Below, piece by piece: positions 25,559 through 33,782 of a stretch of DNA of 64,000 nucleotides. The notes beneath the pieces were generated by a model. It was not told the DNA's origin, ran no database searches, and saw nothing but the letters and a program-made list of their open reading frames with translations. How positions within the stretch are numbered: position 1 is the stretch's first letter; each line of letters begins with the position of its first letter. The DNA comes from Burkholderiales bacterium RIFCSPLOWO2_12_FULL_65_40. Lineage in GTDB: Bacteria; Pseudomonadota; Gammaproteobacteria; Burkholderiales; Burkholderiaceae_C. The stretch spans positions 129,763-193,762 of the forward strand of contig MESL01000043.1 of the NCBI GenBank assembly GCA_001770955.1, given 5' to 3'. The position numbers and the translations under genes are program-made.

Positions 25559-26716
25559 ATGGATTTCAATCTGAATTCGGAGCAGCAAATGCTGCAGGAC
25601 AGTGTGCGGCGATTTGTCGAGAATGCCTACACGTTCGAGGCCCGCACCGCGCTGCTGGAAACAGGCCAAGGCGGATCTGCCGTCAACTGGCGCAGCTTTG
25701 CCGAAAATGGCTGGCTTGGCGCGGCAGTGCCCGAGCCATGCGGCGGCTTTGGGGGAACGGTGCTCGAAACGGCGCTGATCGCGCACGAGTTCGGGCGCGG
25801 GCTGGTCATTGAGCCCTACCTGGGGTGCGCCGTGCTGGCTGCGCAGACACTGGTCGCCAGTGAGTCATCCGGCGTGCGCCAGCAGTTGCTGCCAGGGCTG
25901 GTCGATGGAACCATCCGATGCGCCGTGGCGTACAGCGAGTCGGGATCGTGCGGCATGCCGCTGCCCGTGGCGCTGCGCGCCAATCGCACGTCAGACGGCT
26001 ATGTGCTCAATGGAAGCAAATCGCTGGTACTCGGTGGCCGCGATGCAGAATGGTTCATTGTTTCCGGCGTCGTGGCAAATCAGGCGAATCCGGCAGACAT
26101 CACGCTTTTCCTGGTCAATGCCGAGGCTCCGGGCCTGAGTCGCCAGGCATTGCCCCTGCACGATGGAAGCTGGGCGGCTGAGGTCGTTCTGGAGAATGTC
26201 TTCGTCCCAACGGACATGGTGCTTGGCCAGCCAGGGCAGGGCATGCCAGCACTGCGCCATGGCCTGATGCATGCCACGGTCGCCTTGTGCTCGGAACTCG
26301 TGGGTGCAATGGAAAGAGCCATCGAGATCACGGCCGACTACCTGAAGCTGCGCAAACAGTTTGGCGTTGCCATTGGCAGCTTCCAGGCGCTGCAGCACCG
26401 GATGGCCGACATGGCGGCCGAGCTGGAACTCTCTCGCTCGATGCTGTTTGCATTGCTTGCCGCCATCGAGGGCACGGATGCCGCGCACAAGGAACGGATG
26501 GTGTCTCAGGCCAAGACCCTGATCTCCCGCGCCGCCAAGAAGGTCTGTGGGCAAGCCATCCAACTGCATGGAGGCATTGGTGTGACCGAGGAGTGTTCCG
26601 TGGGCCACTATTTCAAGCGTGCAGTGGTCGGCGATGTCCTGCTTGGTAGCGCCGACCGCCATGAGGCTCACAGCGCCGTCCAACTGCAAAGTGAGCTACA
26701 GGGCCTGGGCCGCTGA
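25559..26716 (+). CDS. Acyl-CoA dehydrogenase-like partner subunit
   Basis: This 385-residue ACAD-fold protein has a recognisable N-terminal helical domain and a C-terminal QLHGGIGVTEECSVGHYFKR block. It lacks both known catalytic Glu positions: ATVAL replaces the ER/EH site and no YEGT is present. It probably contributes to FAD binding and the dimer interface with the 24342 gene product rather than catalysing alone. It is the last gene of the plus-strand arm. Its stop is 3 bp from the convergent hydratase stop, with no terminator between. Confidence 0.85.
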   Translation: MDFNLNSEQQMLQDSVRRFVENAYTFEARTALLETGQGGSAVNWRSFAENGWLGAAVPEPCGGFGGTVLETALIAHEFGRGLVIEPYLGCAVLAAQTLVASESSGVRQQLLPGLVDGTIRCAVAYSESGSCGMPLPVALRANRTSDGYVLNGSKSLVLGGRDAEWFIVSGVVANQANPADITLFLVNAEAPGLSRQALPLHDGSWAAEVVLENVFVPTDMVLGQPGQGMPALRHGLMHATVALCSELVGAMERAIEITADYLKLRKQFGVAIGSFQALQHRMADMAAELELSRSMLFALLAAIEGTDAAHKERMVSQAKTLISRAAKKVCGQAIQLHGGIGVTEECSVGHYFKRAVVGDVLLGSADRHEAHSAVQLQSELQGLGR

Positions 26717-26719
26717 GCT

Positions 26720-27523
26720 TCAGCGCCCAGCGAAAGCCGGTGCGCGCTTTTCGACGAAGGCGCGCGCTGCTTCCTTGTGATCCTCGGTCATGAGGCAGCG
26801 AATCTGCCGTACTGCCTCGTGGTCGAGCGCATCGGCCAAGGGCGCGCCGCGCTCCGCGCAGTTCAGGTTGGCCTTGATGTGGCCGATGGTGGTCGTTGGC
26901 CCGGCTGCCAGTCGGCGAGCCAATGCCTGCCCGTCGGCCTCCAGCGCGTCGTCCGCAATGACCTGATCCACCAAACCGATGCGCAGCGCCTCTTGCGCAT
27001 CGACGACCGGCGACAGCAAGGAGAATGCACGCGCCCGAGCGCCCAGCCGCTGTGTCAAAAACCAACTGCCGCCGAAATCACCCGCCAAGGCCACCTTCAC
27101 GAAGGCAGAGGTCATTTTCACGTTGTCGGAGGCCAGCAGCAGATCGCACGCCAGAGCCAGCGACAGGCCGGCGCCGGCCGTGGCACCCCGTGCCAGGGCA
27201 ATGGTCGGCTTGGGCATTTCGCGCAACAGCCGCGAGCATTCCATCCCTTCGCGCAGTTGGGCTGCCCTTTCTTCCTGGGTTTGGGCTGAGTCGCTCGCCT
27301 CTTCGGCCATGGCCTTGACGTCGCCACCGGCGCAAAACGCGCTTCCCGCCCCCGTCAACACCACGGCGCGAACCTTGGAATCCGCTGCCGCCTGGCGCAA
27401 GGCCCGCAGCAAGGCATCCAACATCGCTGGCGTCAGCGCGTTCAGCCGCTCGGGGCGGTTCATCGTCAGTGTCAAAACACCGTCGGTAAAAGACTCGATC
27501 AATTCGGGAGATGAATTTTCCAT
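26720..27523 (-). CDS. Enoyl-CoA hydratase/isomerase, PaaG-like active site
   Basis: This 267-residue crotonase-fold enzyme has the oxyanion-hole segments SAFCAGGDVKAM and RGATAGAGLSLALACD. Asp149 in VALAGDFGGSW takes the second catalytic position, and the Glu of classical hydratases is missing. This pattern resembles PaaG-type isomerases more than crotonase. Likely reactions are double-bond isomerisation or hydration of an unusual acyl-CoA. It is the last gene of the minus-strand arm. The start at 27523 has no strong ribosome site. Confidence 0.82.
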   Translation of the reverse strand: MENSSPELIESFTDGVLTLTMNRPERLNALTPAMLDALLRALRQAAADSKVRAVVLTGAGSAFCAGGDVKAMAEEASDSAQTQEERAAQLREGMECSRLLREMPKPTIALARGATAGAGLSLALACDLLLASDNVKMTSAFVKVALAGDFGGSWFLTQRLGARARAFSLLSPVVDAQEALRIGLVDQVIADDALEADGQALARRLAAGPTTTIGHIKANLNCAERGAPLADALDHEAVRQIRCLMTEDHKEAARAFVEKRAPAFAGR

Positions 27524-27642
27524 TTTGTAAGCTCAGTTGTGTTTCGCCAAGCGCATCCCATGGGATGGAAACGCCATGAATGCCTGCGCCGCTTGATTGC
27601 CGCTGAACCCTCCATCTTCGTGGCTCAGCGTACGGGAGGGCG

Positions 27643-28794
27643 TCAACCGTCCAGTATTTGACGCGCGATGATCAGCCGCTGGATGTGGCTGGTACCTTCA
27701 TAGATCTTTGTCACGCGCACGTCCCGGTAATAGCGTTCCACTGGGAAATCGTTCACGTATCCATAGCCGCCATGCACTTGGAGCGCGGCCGAGCAGACCT
27801 TCTCCGCCATTTCGCTGGCGAACAATTTGGCCATCGCGGCCTCTTTGATGGCCGGAAGTCTGGCATCGGTCAAGCGTGCTGCGTACAGCGTGAATTGGCG
27901 CGCCACGTCGATCTGCGTGGCCATATCCGCGAGGTCAAAACGGATGGCCTGCAACTCGGCGATCGGCTTTCCGTAGGCGTCACGCTCCTTTGCGTACCGG
28001 ATCGCGGCTTCCAGGGCAGCGCGGGCAATGCCAATGGACAGCGCGGCGATCGCAATGCGGCCGTCGGACAACAAGGCGAGCGCTTTGCCATAGCCGCGCC
28101 CTTCTTCGCCTAACATGTTCGTCGCTGGCACACGCAGGTTGTCGAGATGGATTTGGGCGGTGTGTGCCGTGTGCTGGCCCAGCTTGTTTTCGATTCGCAG
28201 GCATTGGTAACCGGCATCCCTCGGATCCGCGATGAACAAGCTGAAACGGTCGCGAACTCCCGGCGCTCCTGTGGCGGCGACCACCAGGGCAAAGCCGGCT
28301 TCGCTGCCGTTGGAGACCCACTGTTTGGTTCCATTGAGCAAGTAGGTGTCGCCTTCGCGCTTGGCTGTCGTGCGAATGGCCGCGGTATCGGATCCGGCAT
28401 GGGGCTCCGACAGCAGGAAAGCCCCAATACGCTGGGCACGGGCCAACTCCGGCAGGTGGGCACGCATCTGCTCCTCGGTGCCATAAGTCCGCAGTACGTG
28501 CGCAGACGCATTGTGGACATGCATCATGGTGGCAAAGCCACCATCCGCAGCAGCGAACTCCTCAATTGCCAGACAGTACTCCACAAACGATAGACCGGAG
28601 CCACCGTAGGTTTGAGGCGCCAGCATGCCCATGAAGCCGAGCTCGGCCACCGCCCGGATTTCATCGTGGGGCCAGGCGCCAGTGCGATCACGCTCGGCTG
28701 CAGAGTTGGCCACCACCTCGCCAGCGACGCGACGGGCCGACTCTCGAACCATTACTTCCTGCTCGCTCAAAAGTGCATTGGAGACACTGGTCAT
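27643..28794 (-). CDS. Acyl-CoA dehydrogenase (classical homotetrameric type)
   Basis: This 383-residue enzyme contains the full set: AFLLSEPHAGSDTAAIRTTA, KQWVSNGSEA, QVHGGYGYVNDFPVERYYRD and IYEGTSHIQRL with the catalytic Glu at 366. It oxidises an acyl-CoA to the 2-enoyl-CoA, passing electrons to ETF. AAGGATGAG precedes the ATG at 28794. It lies 9 bp after the SDR gene in the minus-strand arm. The chain length or branch specificity cannot be read from sequence. Confidence 0.9.
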   Translation of the reverse strand: MTSVSNALLSEQEVMVRESARRVAGEVVANSAAERDRTGAWPHDEIRAVAELGFMGMLAPQTYGGSGLSFVEYCLAIEEFAAADGGFATMMHVHNASAHVLRTYGTEEQMRAHLPELARAQRIGAFLLSEPHAGSDTAAIRTTAKREGDTYLLNGTKQWVSNGSEAGFALVVAATGAPGVRDRFSLFIADPRDAGYQCLRIENKLGQHTAHTAQIHLDNLRVPATNMLGEEGRGYGKALALLSDGRIAIAALSIGIARAALEAAIRYAKERDAYGKPIAELQAIRFDLADMATQIDVARQFTLYAARLTDARLPAIKEAAMAKLFASEMAEKVCSAALQVHGGYGYVNDFPVERYYRDVRVTKIYEGTSHIQRLIIARQILDG

Positions 28795-28803
28795 GGCTCA
28801 TCC

Positions 28804-29565
28804 TTAAAGCCGGGCGCCACCATCGATGTTGAGCGTGGTGGCGTTCAGATAGGCGTTCTCCACTACATGGCGAACCAGCGCCGAGAACTCCTGCGCCTGC
28901 CCCATGCGGTTGGGGAACAGGATGAATTTTTCAATGATGTTTTGTGCCACTTTGATCGGCATGCCCGCCGACATGCCGGTTTCAAAGAGACCGGGGGCGA
29001 GCGTGACGACTCGCACTCCGTGCTGCGCCAGGTCTCGCGCCACCGGAAGCGTCAGGCCCATGACGGCCGCTTTGCTGGCGCTATAAGCGGCCTGTCCCAT
29101 CTGTCCCTGCCAGGCCGCGCCCGAGGATGTGTTGATGATCACGCCACGTTCGCCATCCGCGTTCTCATCGTTCTGCGACATGGCCAGGGCCGCGTGACGA
29201 ATGACGTTGAAGGTGCCGGTGAGGTTGACACCGATCACCCGATCCCATAGATCCAGTGGAAACAGCTCACCCTTGGACAAGGTTTTACACGGGCCCAGGA
29301 TGCCTGCGCAGTTCACGGCCACATGCAGCGCACCAAAGGTGTTGACTGCAAACTCCACAGCAACCTTCACACTGGCGTCGTTGGCCACATCCACTTTCAG
29401 CGCGCGCACGCTATCGCCCAGCGACGCCATCTCGCGCACCAGGCGGGTGTAGTCCAGATCGACAGCCATCACCTTGGCACCTGCATTGACCAGGGCCTTG
29501 CAGGTCGCCAGGCCAAGACCTGAACCAGCGCCGGTCACCAATGCCACCGTGTTCTTGATATCCAT
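28804..29565 (-). CDS. HSD17B10-type SDR (3-hydroxyacyl-CoA dehydrogenase type 2)
   Basis: This 253-residue SDR has TGAGSGLG (11-18), a VDLD acidic turn pointing to NAD preference, NCAGILG, and the Tyr161-x3-Lys165 pair in AYSASKAAVMG. The segment GVIINTSSGAAWQGQMGQAA is typical of HSD17B10-like enzymes acting on (S)-3-hydroxyacyl-CoA, including branched ones. It closely resembles the SDR at 63139, suggesting duplicated function. It lies between the thiolase and ACAD genes of the minus-strand arm. Confidence 0.87.
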   Translation of the reverse strand: MDIKNTVALVTGAGSGLGLATCKALVNAGAKVMAVDLDYTRLVREMASLGDSVRALKVDVANDASVKVAVEFAVNTFGALHVAVNCAGILGPCKTLSKGELFPLDLWDRVIGVNLTGTFNVIRHAALAMSQNDENADGERGVIINTSSGAAWQGQMGQAAYSASKAAVMGLTLPVARDLAQHGVRVVTLAPGLFETGMSAGMPIKVAQNIIEKFILFPNRMGQAQEFSALVRHVVENAYLNATTLNIDGGARL

Positions 29566-29591
29566 GTTGGTTGCTTCTTTGAGTAGGACGC

Positions 29592-30830
29592 TCAGCGCGC
29601 CAGGATGGTGATGCAGGCGATGGCTTCCTCAATGCCCTCGAGACCACCGCCGTTTTCTGCCAACGCAATGCGCGCACCTTTGACCTGCCGCGCGCCGGCC
29701 TGCCCGCGAAGCTGGGTCACCAGCTCGTGCACCTGTGCCAGACCCGTCGCGCCGACCGGATGGCCCTTGGACTCCAGCCCGCCCGATGGATTGATGGGAA
29801 TGCGCCCGCCGATGCGGGTGTCGCCCCGTTCGGCGATCACACCGCCCTGGCCGAACTCGCAGAAGCCCAGGTTTTCGGACTGAATGATTTCACCCATGGC
29901 TGTCGCGTCGTGGACTTCGGCCACGGAGATGTCCTTTGGCCCCACACCGGCGAGCTCATAGGCGCGGCGTGCAGCCAACGCCGTGCAGTGGTTGGCATAG
30001 TCGTCCTCGCTGCGCGCCGATCCGCTTTGAGCCAGGGCGGCCAGCACCCGGATCGCCCGGCTGGTATCGATGCCCAGCCGCTTGAGCGCAGATTGGTTGC
30101 ACACGATGACAGCAGCAGCACCATCGGAAACGGGCGAGCACATCGGCAAGGTCAAGGGATAGGTGATCGGCGGCGCGGCCAGCACTTCTTCAATGCTGTA
30201 GGCCATCTGGTACTGCGACAGCGGGTTATGCACCGAGTGCGCGTGGTTCTTGGCCGAGACGGCCGCCAGCTGCCGCTGCGTGGTGCCGAAAGTGCGCATG
30301 TGGGATCGCGCAAATGCCGCGTACACATCCATGAACACGCTGTAAGGTCGGGGCGAGGTAGTCCCCTCCGGCACAGCCACATCGCGCCCGAGCTTCATCA
30401 GTTCCTCACGATTCTCCGCAGCCCGGGACAGATCCCAGGCGCTGTCGAAGACCGAGAACATCTTCTGCTTGTCGGTGGAAAACATCTTCTCCGCGCCGAT
30501 GGCTAGCGCCACATCGCCGGCACCTGAACGGACATGGTTGCAGGCCAGCACGAACGCGGACGATCCGCTGGCACAGGCGTTCTCGACGTTCACCACGGGA
30601 ATGTGGCCGATCCCCATGGCGCGCAAGGCGATCTGCCCGCGGATCATGTGCTGACCCTCCATGTGACCTTGGGAGGTATTGCCGAAAAAGGCGGCCTGCA
30701 GATCGTCCTGTCGTATCCCCGCGTCCACAAGCGCGGCCCCGGTCGCCTCGCGCGTGAGCTGCTTGATGTCCTTATCGGGATGCCGACCGAATGGGGTCAT
30801 TCCCACTCCAACTATAAATATGTCTTCCAA
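29592..30830 (-). CDS. SCP2-type thiolase, first gene of the minus-strand arm
   Basis: This 412-residue enzyme has nucleophile Cys86 in NVENACASGSSAF, and EVHDATAMGEIIQSENLGFC with GGLESKGHPVGATG near the C-terminus. It is a 3-ketoacyl-CoA thiolase of the SCP2 group. The same Cys position and many shared blocks mark it as a paralogue of the thiolase at 34820. Its promoter holds the 17-bp operator shared with pntAA. It is followed by SDR, ACAD and hydratase, which makes a full beta-oxidation set. Confidence 0.88.
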   Translation of the reverse strand: MEDIFIVGVGMTPFGRHPDKDIKQLTREATGAALVDAGIRQDDLQAAFFGNTSQGHMEGQHMIRGQIALRAMGIGHIPVVNVENACASGSSAFVLACNHVRSGAGDVALAIGAEKMFSTDKQKMFSVFDSAWDLSRAAENREELMKLGRDVAVPEGTTSPRPYSVFMDVYAAFARSHMRTFGTTQRQLAAVSAKNHAHSVHNPLSQYQMAYSIEEVLAAPPITYPLTLPMCSPVSDGAAAVIVCNQSALKRLGIDTSRAIRVLAALAQSGSARSEDDYANHCTALAARRAYELAGVGPKDISVAEVHDATAMGEIIQSENLGFCEFGQGGVIAERGDTRIGGRIPINPSGGLESKGHPVGATGLAQVHELVTQLRGQAGARQVKGARIALAENGGGLEGIEEAIACITILAR

Positions 30831-30897
30831 CGCGCGTCTCCTGCAAGTGGTTCTAGGGTGGATGCCAGACCAATGGAAAATTGCATGAAGTAAATGA

Positions 30898-30914
30898 ACT
30901 TACTCTAAAGTAAA
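30898..30914 (-). promoter_or_regulatory. Operator upstream of the minus-strand thiolase operon
   Basis: Read on the minus strand this is TTTACTTTAGAGTAAGT, identical at all 17 positions to 15867-15883 before pntAA. It contains TTACT-TTAG-AGTAA. It lies about 70 bp before the thiolase ATG. An adjacent GTAAATTTAC palindrome (30910-30919) overlaps it. It is a good candidate for a shared regulator site. Confidence 0.65.
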
Positions 30915-31090
30915 TTTACTGCATTCCAGCTAGGTGAATCCCCGTGTTGGCGTAGGCGAGCAAGCGCTCCCCGCGTGCCCGCCAAGCATGCGCGCAGCCC
31001 AGATGCTGGGCGTGGACGAGGGCGAGGGCCAGGTATACGTCGAGGCCGAGGCGGCAGCGGCGACAGAACTGGTAGCGCGCAGCCAGCGTT

Positions 31091-31729
31091 TCATTGCACC
31101 TGTTGGCGGGCCTTCGCTGGCTGACGTCGCGTTTGCTGCTCCTTTGCGGCGCCGGCCGGGCGTTGCGCTAGAAGTCCGCCAAGGAAGATGCGGTAGAACT
31201 CTTCAAAAGCTTGATCCATCGTCAAGCCTGCTTGGGTCAGGAAGTCTGGATGTCTCAATCTCTGCCCCGCCGACCGTAAGGCTTCAATGACGAGCAAGGT
31301 GTGGCAAGGCACAAAAATGCCCTGGCGTATGCCTTGTTCTATGAGTCCTTGCGCGTGTGCGACACGTAAATTCTGATAGTTGTCAAAGATCTTCTTGGCC
31401 TCGGGAAATGCTTCGAGATCCTCCAAGAAGGGCGTGCTGAGTTGAGCACCTGCTTTTGCTCCAACCCATAAATACTGCGTCAGTATCTCGGCGAGGTCGC
31501 CCTGTGCGTGCTCAAGCACAGCGTCACCAGCCGCCAGCGCGGTGTCAAAGTGTCGCTGGGTTACTTGGCAAAAGAGCTCCTCCTTCGTCTGCGCAAGCTC
31601 GTAGAGGCGACGTCTAGAGCATCGCAGACGTGCAGCGATGCTTCCCACGGTGAGTGCGCGCATGCCTTCCGACAGAAACAGGTTGGTCAGTTCCGCATGG
31701 AACGCCTCGTCATCAAGAAACTTTTTCAT
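31091..31729 (-). CDS. TetR-family regulator
   Basis: This 212-residue protein has an N-terminal TetR HTH (about 12-55: ALTVGSIAARLRCSRRRLYE, with the usual Y and following KEELF) and a helical ligand domain. The C-terminus is basic and Gln/Arg-rich. I chose the ATG at 31729 (MKKFLDDEAF) over a GTG at 31777, because the domain begins there and a GGTACC box lies between. It is placed between the two arms, upstream of the thiolase operon and divergent from the TRAP operon. It may bind the GGTAYC repeats or the 17-bp site; sequence does not decide. Confidence 0.82.
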   Translation of the reverse strand: MKKFLDDEAFHAELTNLFLSEGMRALTVGSIAARLRCSRRRLYELAQTKEELFCQVTQRHFDTALAAGDAVLEHAQGDLAEILTQYLWVGAKAGAQLSTPFLEDLEAFPEAKKIFDNYQNLRVAHAQGLIEQGIRQGIFVPCHTLLVIEALRSAGQRLRHPDFLTQAGLTMDQAFEEFYRIFLGGLLAQRPAGAAKEQQTRRQPAKARQQVQ

Positions 31730-31850
31730 TGGTCGCGGCCATCGTTGATAGAACTTTATAAAGCTCAACGGTACCACTAGGAGCTCTTCTTCGGTGTTGT
31801 ATCCGCTGTCTTCACGGAGCTCTTCCTAGGGTTTGTCCTAGCTGCTTCTC

Positions 31851-31918
31851 GGTATCGAGTTGATTGACATTGGTACCCTGAGATGGCCAAATGGTATCCC
31901 AAATTCATCTGGAGTACC
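31851..31918. promoter_or_regulatory. Four phased GGTAYC-type repeats before the TRAP operon
   Basis: Hexamers GGTATC (31851), GGTACC (31872), GGTATC (31893) and AGTACC (31913) repeat at 21, 21 and 20 bp, close to two helical turns. A further GGTACC is at 31770 in front of the TetR gene. The array ends 7 bp before the TRAP start codon at 31925. A matching array precedes the cyclase gene. It is likely a cooperative binding site for one regulator. Confidence 0.55.
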
Positions 31919-31924
31919 ATTCTA

Positions 31925-32434
31925 ATGCGCGCATCAAAAACTGCACGGAAAAAACACGCTCTGGAGGAGCGGCTCGGCGCAGTCATCATGGCGCTGCTGC
32001 TCCTGATCACGTTGACCAATGTGGTCGCGCGCTACGTGACCAGCCAATCCCTGGCGTGGACCGAGGAGTTTTCGGTCTTCCTGCTGGTAGCCCTGGCGCT
32101 GGCGGGGACTGCGGCCGTCGCCGCCCAGGATGCGCATATCCGGATCGAGTTTTTTTATGCAGGCGGTTCCGCGGTTCGCCGCCGTCTGCTGGCCTGGCTG
32201 ACGACGGTCGCCACCGTGCTGCTCTTCGCGCTGTTGGCCGTGCTGCTGGCGCGGACGGGCTGGCAAGAGTTCCAGTTTGAAGAGACCTCTACCGGCCTGG
32301 GTCTGCCGCGCTGGTGGTACACGGGCATCCTGAGCGTGCTGGCGGTGCCGGTGGCGCTGCGGGCCATCGGCGCACACTGGAGCAAGAGCCGAGGTGCAGG
32401 CACTGCCAAGGCATCGCAGGAGGCCGAGCTGTGA
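31925..32434 (+). CDS. dctQ: TRAP transporter small membrane subunit (DctQ-like)
   Basis: This 169-residue protein has four membrane helices (about residues 18-38, 52-72, 92-114, 130-150) and the DctQ-type LAWTEEFSVFLLVALALAG segment. The ATG at 31925 (MRASKTARKKH) follows GGAG; the frame extends upstream to 31883 through the operator repeats, which I consider non-coding. It overlaps dctM by 4 bp (GTGA). With DctM and DctP it makes a sodium- or proton-driven importer of an organic acid. Confidence 0.87.
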   Translation: MRASKTARKKHALEERLGAVIMALLLLITLTNVVARYVTSQSLAWTEEFSVFLLVALALAGTAAVAAQDAHIRIEFFYAGGSAVRRRLLAWLTTVATVLLFALLAVLLARTGWQEFQFEETSTGLGLPRWWYTGILSVLAVPVALRAIGAHWSKSRGAGTAKASQEAEL

Positions 32435-33732
32435 CCGAAGCCATCGTTCTCCTGGGGCTGTTCTTCGGGCTGATGCTCGCTGGAGTCCCGATCGCATTTT
32501 CCCTAGGACTCAGCGGTACAGCGGTGGTCGTTCTCATGGGGGCGGACATGCCCTGGTGGGGTTTGTACACACTGCAGCAGAGTTTCGATGCCAGCATCGC
32601 CAAGTACCCGCTGCTCGCCTTGCCGATGTTCGTTCTGGTCGGCTGTGCATTCGACCGCTCCGGCGTGGCGTCCCGCATGGTCACGTTCGCCATGGCAGTG
32701 CTGGGGCGCGGGCCGGGCATGCTGCCGATCGCCGCCATCCTGGTTGCCATGGTGTTGGGCGGCATTTCGGGATCGGGCGCGGCACTTGCTGGTGCCATCG
32801 GGGCCGTCATGTTGGGCGCGATGCGCAGCGCGGGCTATCCCCCTGCGTTTTCCGCAACGGTTATCGGCTCGGCGACGGCCACCGACATTCTCATTCCTCC
32901 GTCGCTCGCGTTCGTGATCTACAGCGTCATGGTGCCGGGCGTCTCGCTGCCAGCGCTGTTCGCTGCGGGCCTGATTCCCGGCGTGCTGGCCGGGCTGGCC
33001 TTGATCTTGCCCGCGTGGCTCATCTCGCGGCACCGCCAGTTCGGCGCTGTCGAGGCGAAGCTGCCGCGCCCCCCTTTCTGGAAAAGCCTGCGCGAAGCCA
33101 GCTGGGGGCTGGTGACGCCCGTGCTGATCCTCGGGGGCATGCGCGCGGGCCTGTTTACGCCGACGGAGGCAGCAGTGGTGGCTGCGGTGTGGGTGCTCTT
33201 CATCGGCATTTTTATCCACCGAACTATCGGGTTGGCCGACCTCTACGACATCTTCGCGGAGAGCGCGAAGATTTCCGCTGTCATCCTGATTATCGTGGGC
33301 TTCACCGGCGTGTTCGGTTACTGCATCAATACGCTGGGTGTTGCCGACCCTGTCGTTGCTTGGCTGAGTTCACTGGGCCTCGGCCCCATCGGGGCGCTCG
33401 TTCTGACGCTGATCCTCATCAAGGTCATCAGCATCTTCCTGGAGGGCGTGACCGTCTTCATGGTGTTCCTGCCGCTGCTGACCCCGCTGGTGAAGCACTT
33501 CGGCTGGGACCCGGTGTGGTTCGCGGTGCTGTTGACCATGGTCATGGCCCTGGGTCAGTTTACGCCGCCGCTCGCGGTCAACCTGCTGGTGGCCTGCCGC
33601 ATCGCCCAGGTGCCCATCGAGTCCACGTTCCGCTGGGTCGGCTGGTTCTTCCTGAGCTTCGTCGCTGCCATCGCAGCAGTCATTTTCTGGCCTCAACTGG
33701 CCCTGTGGCTGCCACGGATCAGCGGCTTTTGA
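32431..33732 (+). CDS. dctM: TRAP transporter large permease (DctM-like)
   Basis: This 433-residue, strongly hydrophobic protein has about 12 helices and the DctM-type block ISGSGAALAGAIGAVMLGAM and later SATATDILIPPSLAFVIYSV. It starts at GTG 32431 overlapping the dctQ stop, with AGGAGG 8 bases upstream. The length is normal for DctM. It carries the substrate across the inner membrane once DctP delivers it. Confidence 0.92.
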   Translation: MTEAIVLLGLFFGLMLAGVPIAFSLGLSGTAVVVLMGADMPWWGLYTLQQSFDASIAKYPLLALPMFVLVGCAFDRSGVASRMVTFAMAVLGRGPGMLPIAAILVAMVLGGISGSGAALAGAIGAVMLGAMRSAGYPPAFSATVIGSATATDILIPPSLAFVIYSVMVPGVSLPALFAAGLIPGVLAGLALILPAWLISRHRQFGAVEAKLPRPPFWKSLREASWGLVTPVLILGGMRAGLFTPTEAAVVAAVWVLFIGIFIHRTIGLADLYDIFAESAKISAVILIIVGFTGVFGYCINTLGVADPVVAWLSSLGLGPIGALVLTLILIKVISIFLEGVTVFMVFLPLLTPLVKHFGWDPVWFAVLLTMVMALGQFTPPLAVNLLVACRIAQVPIESTFRWVGWFFLSFVAAIAAVIFWPQLALWLPRISGF

Positions 33733-33782
33733 TGCGCGATTTTGATGCGCCAACCTGACTTTCAACCCCAAAGGAGACACCC

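Noticed and set aside
30934..31290. A 118-codon plus-strand frame between the thiolase operon and the TetR gene
   Set aside because: Most of it is antisense to the TetR C-terminus and it lacks a ribosome site; the 5' part matched nothing I know.
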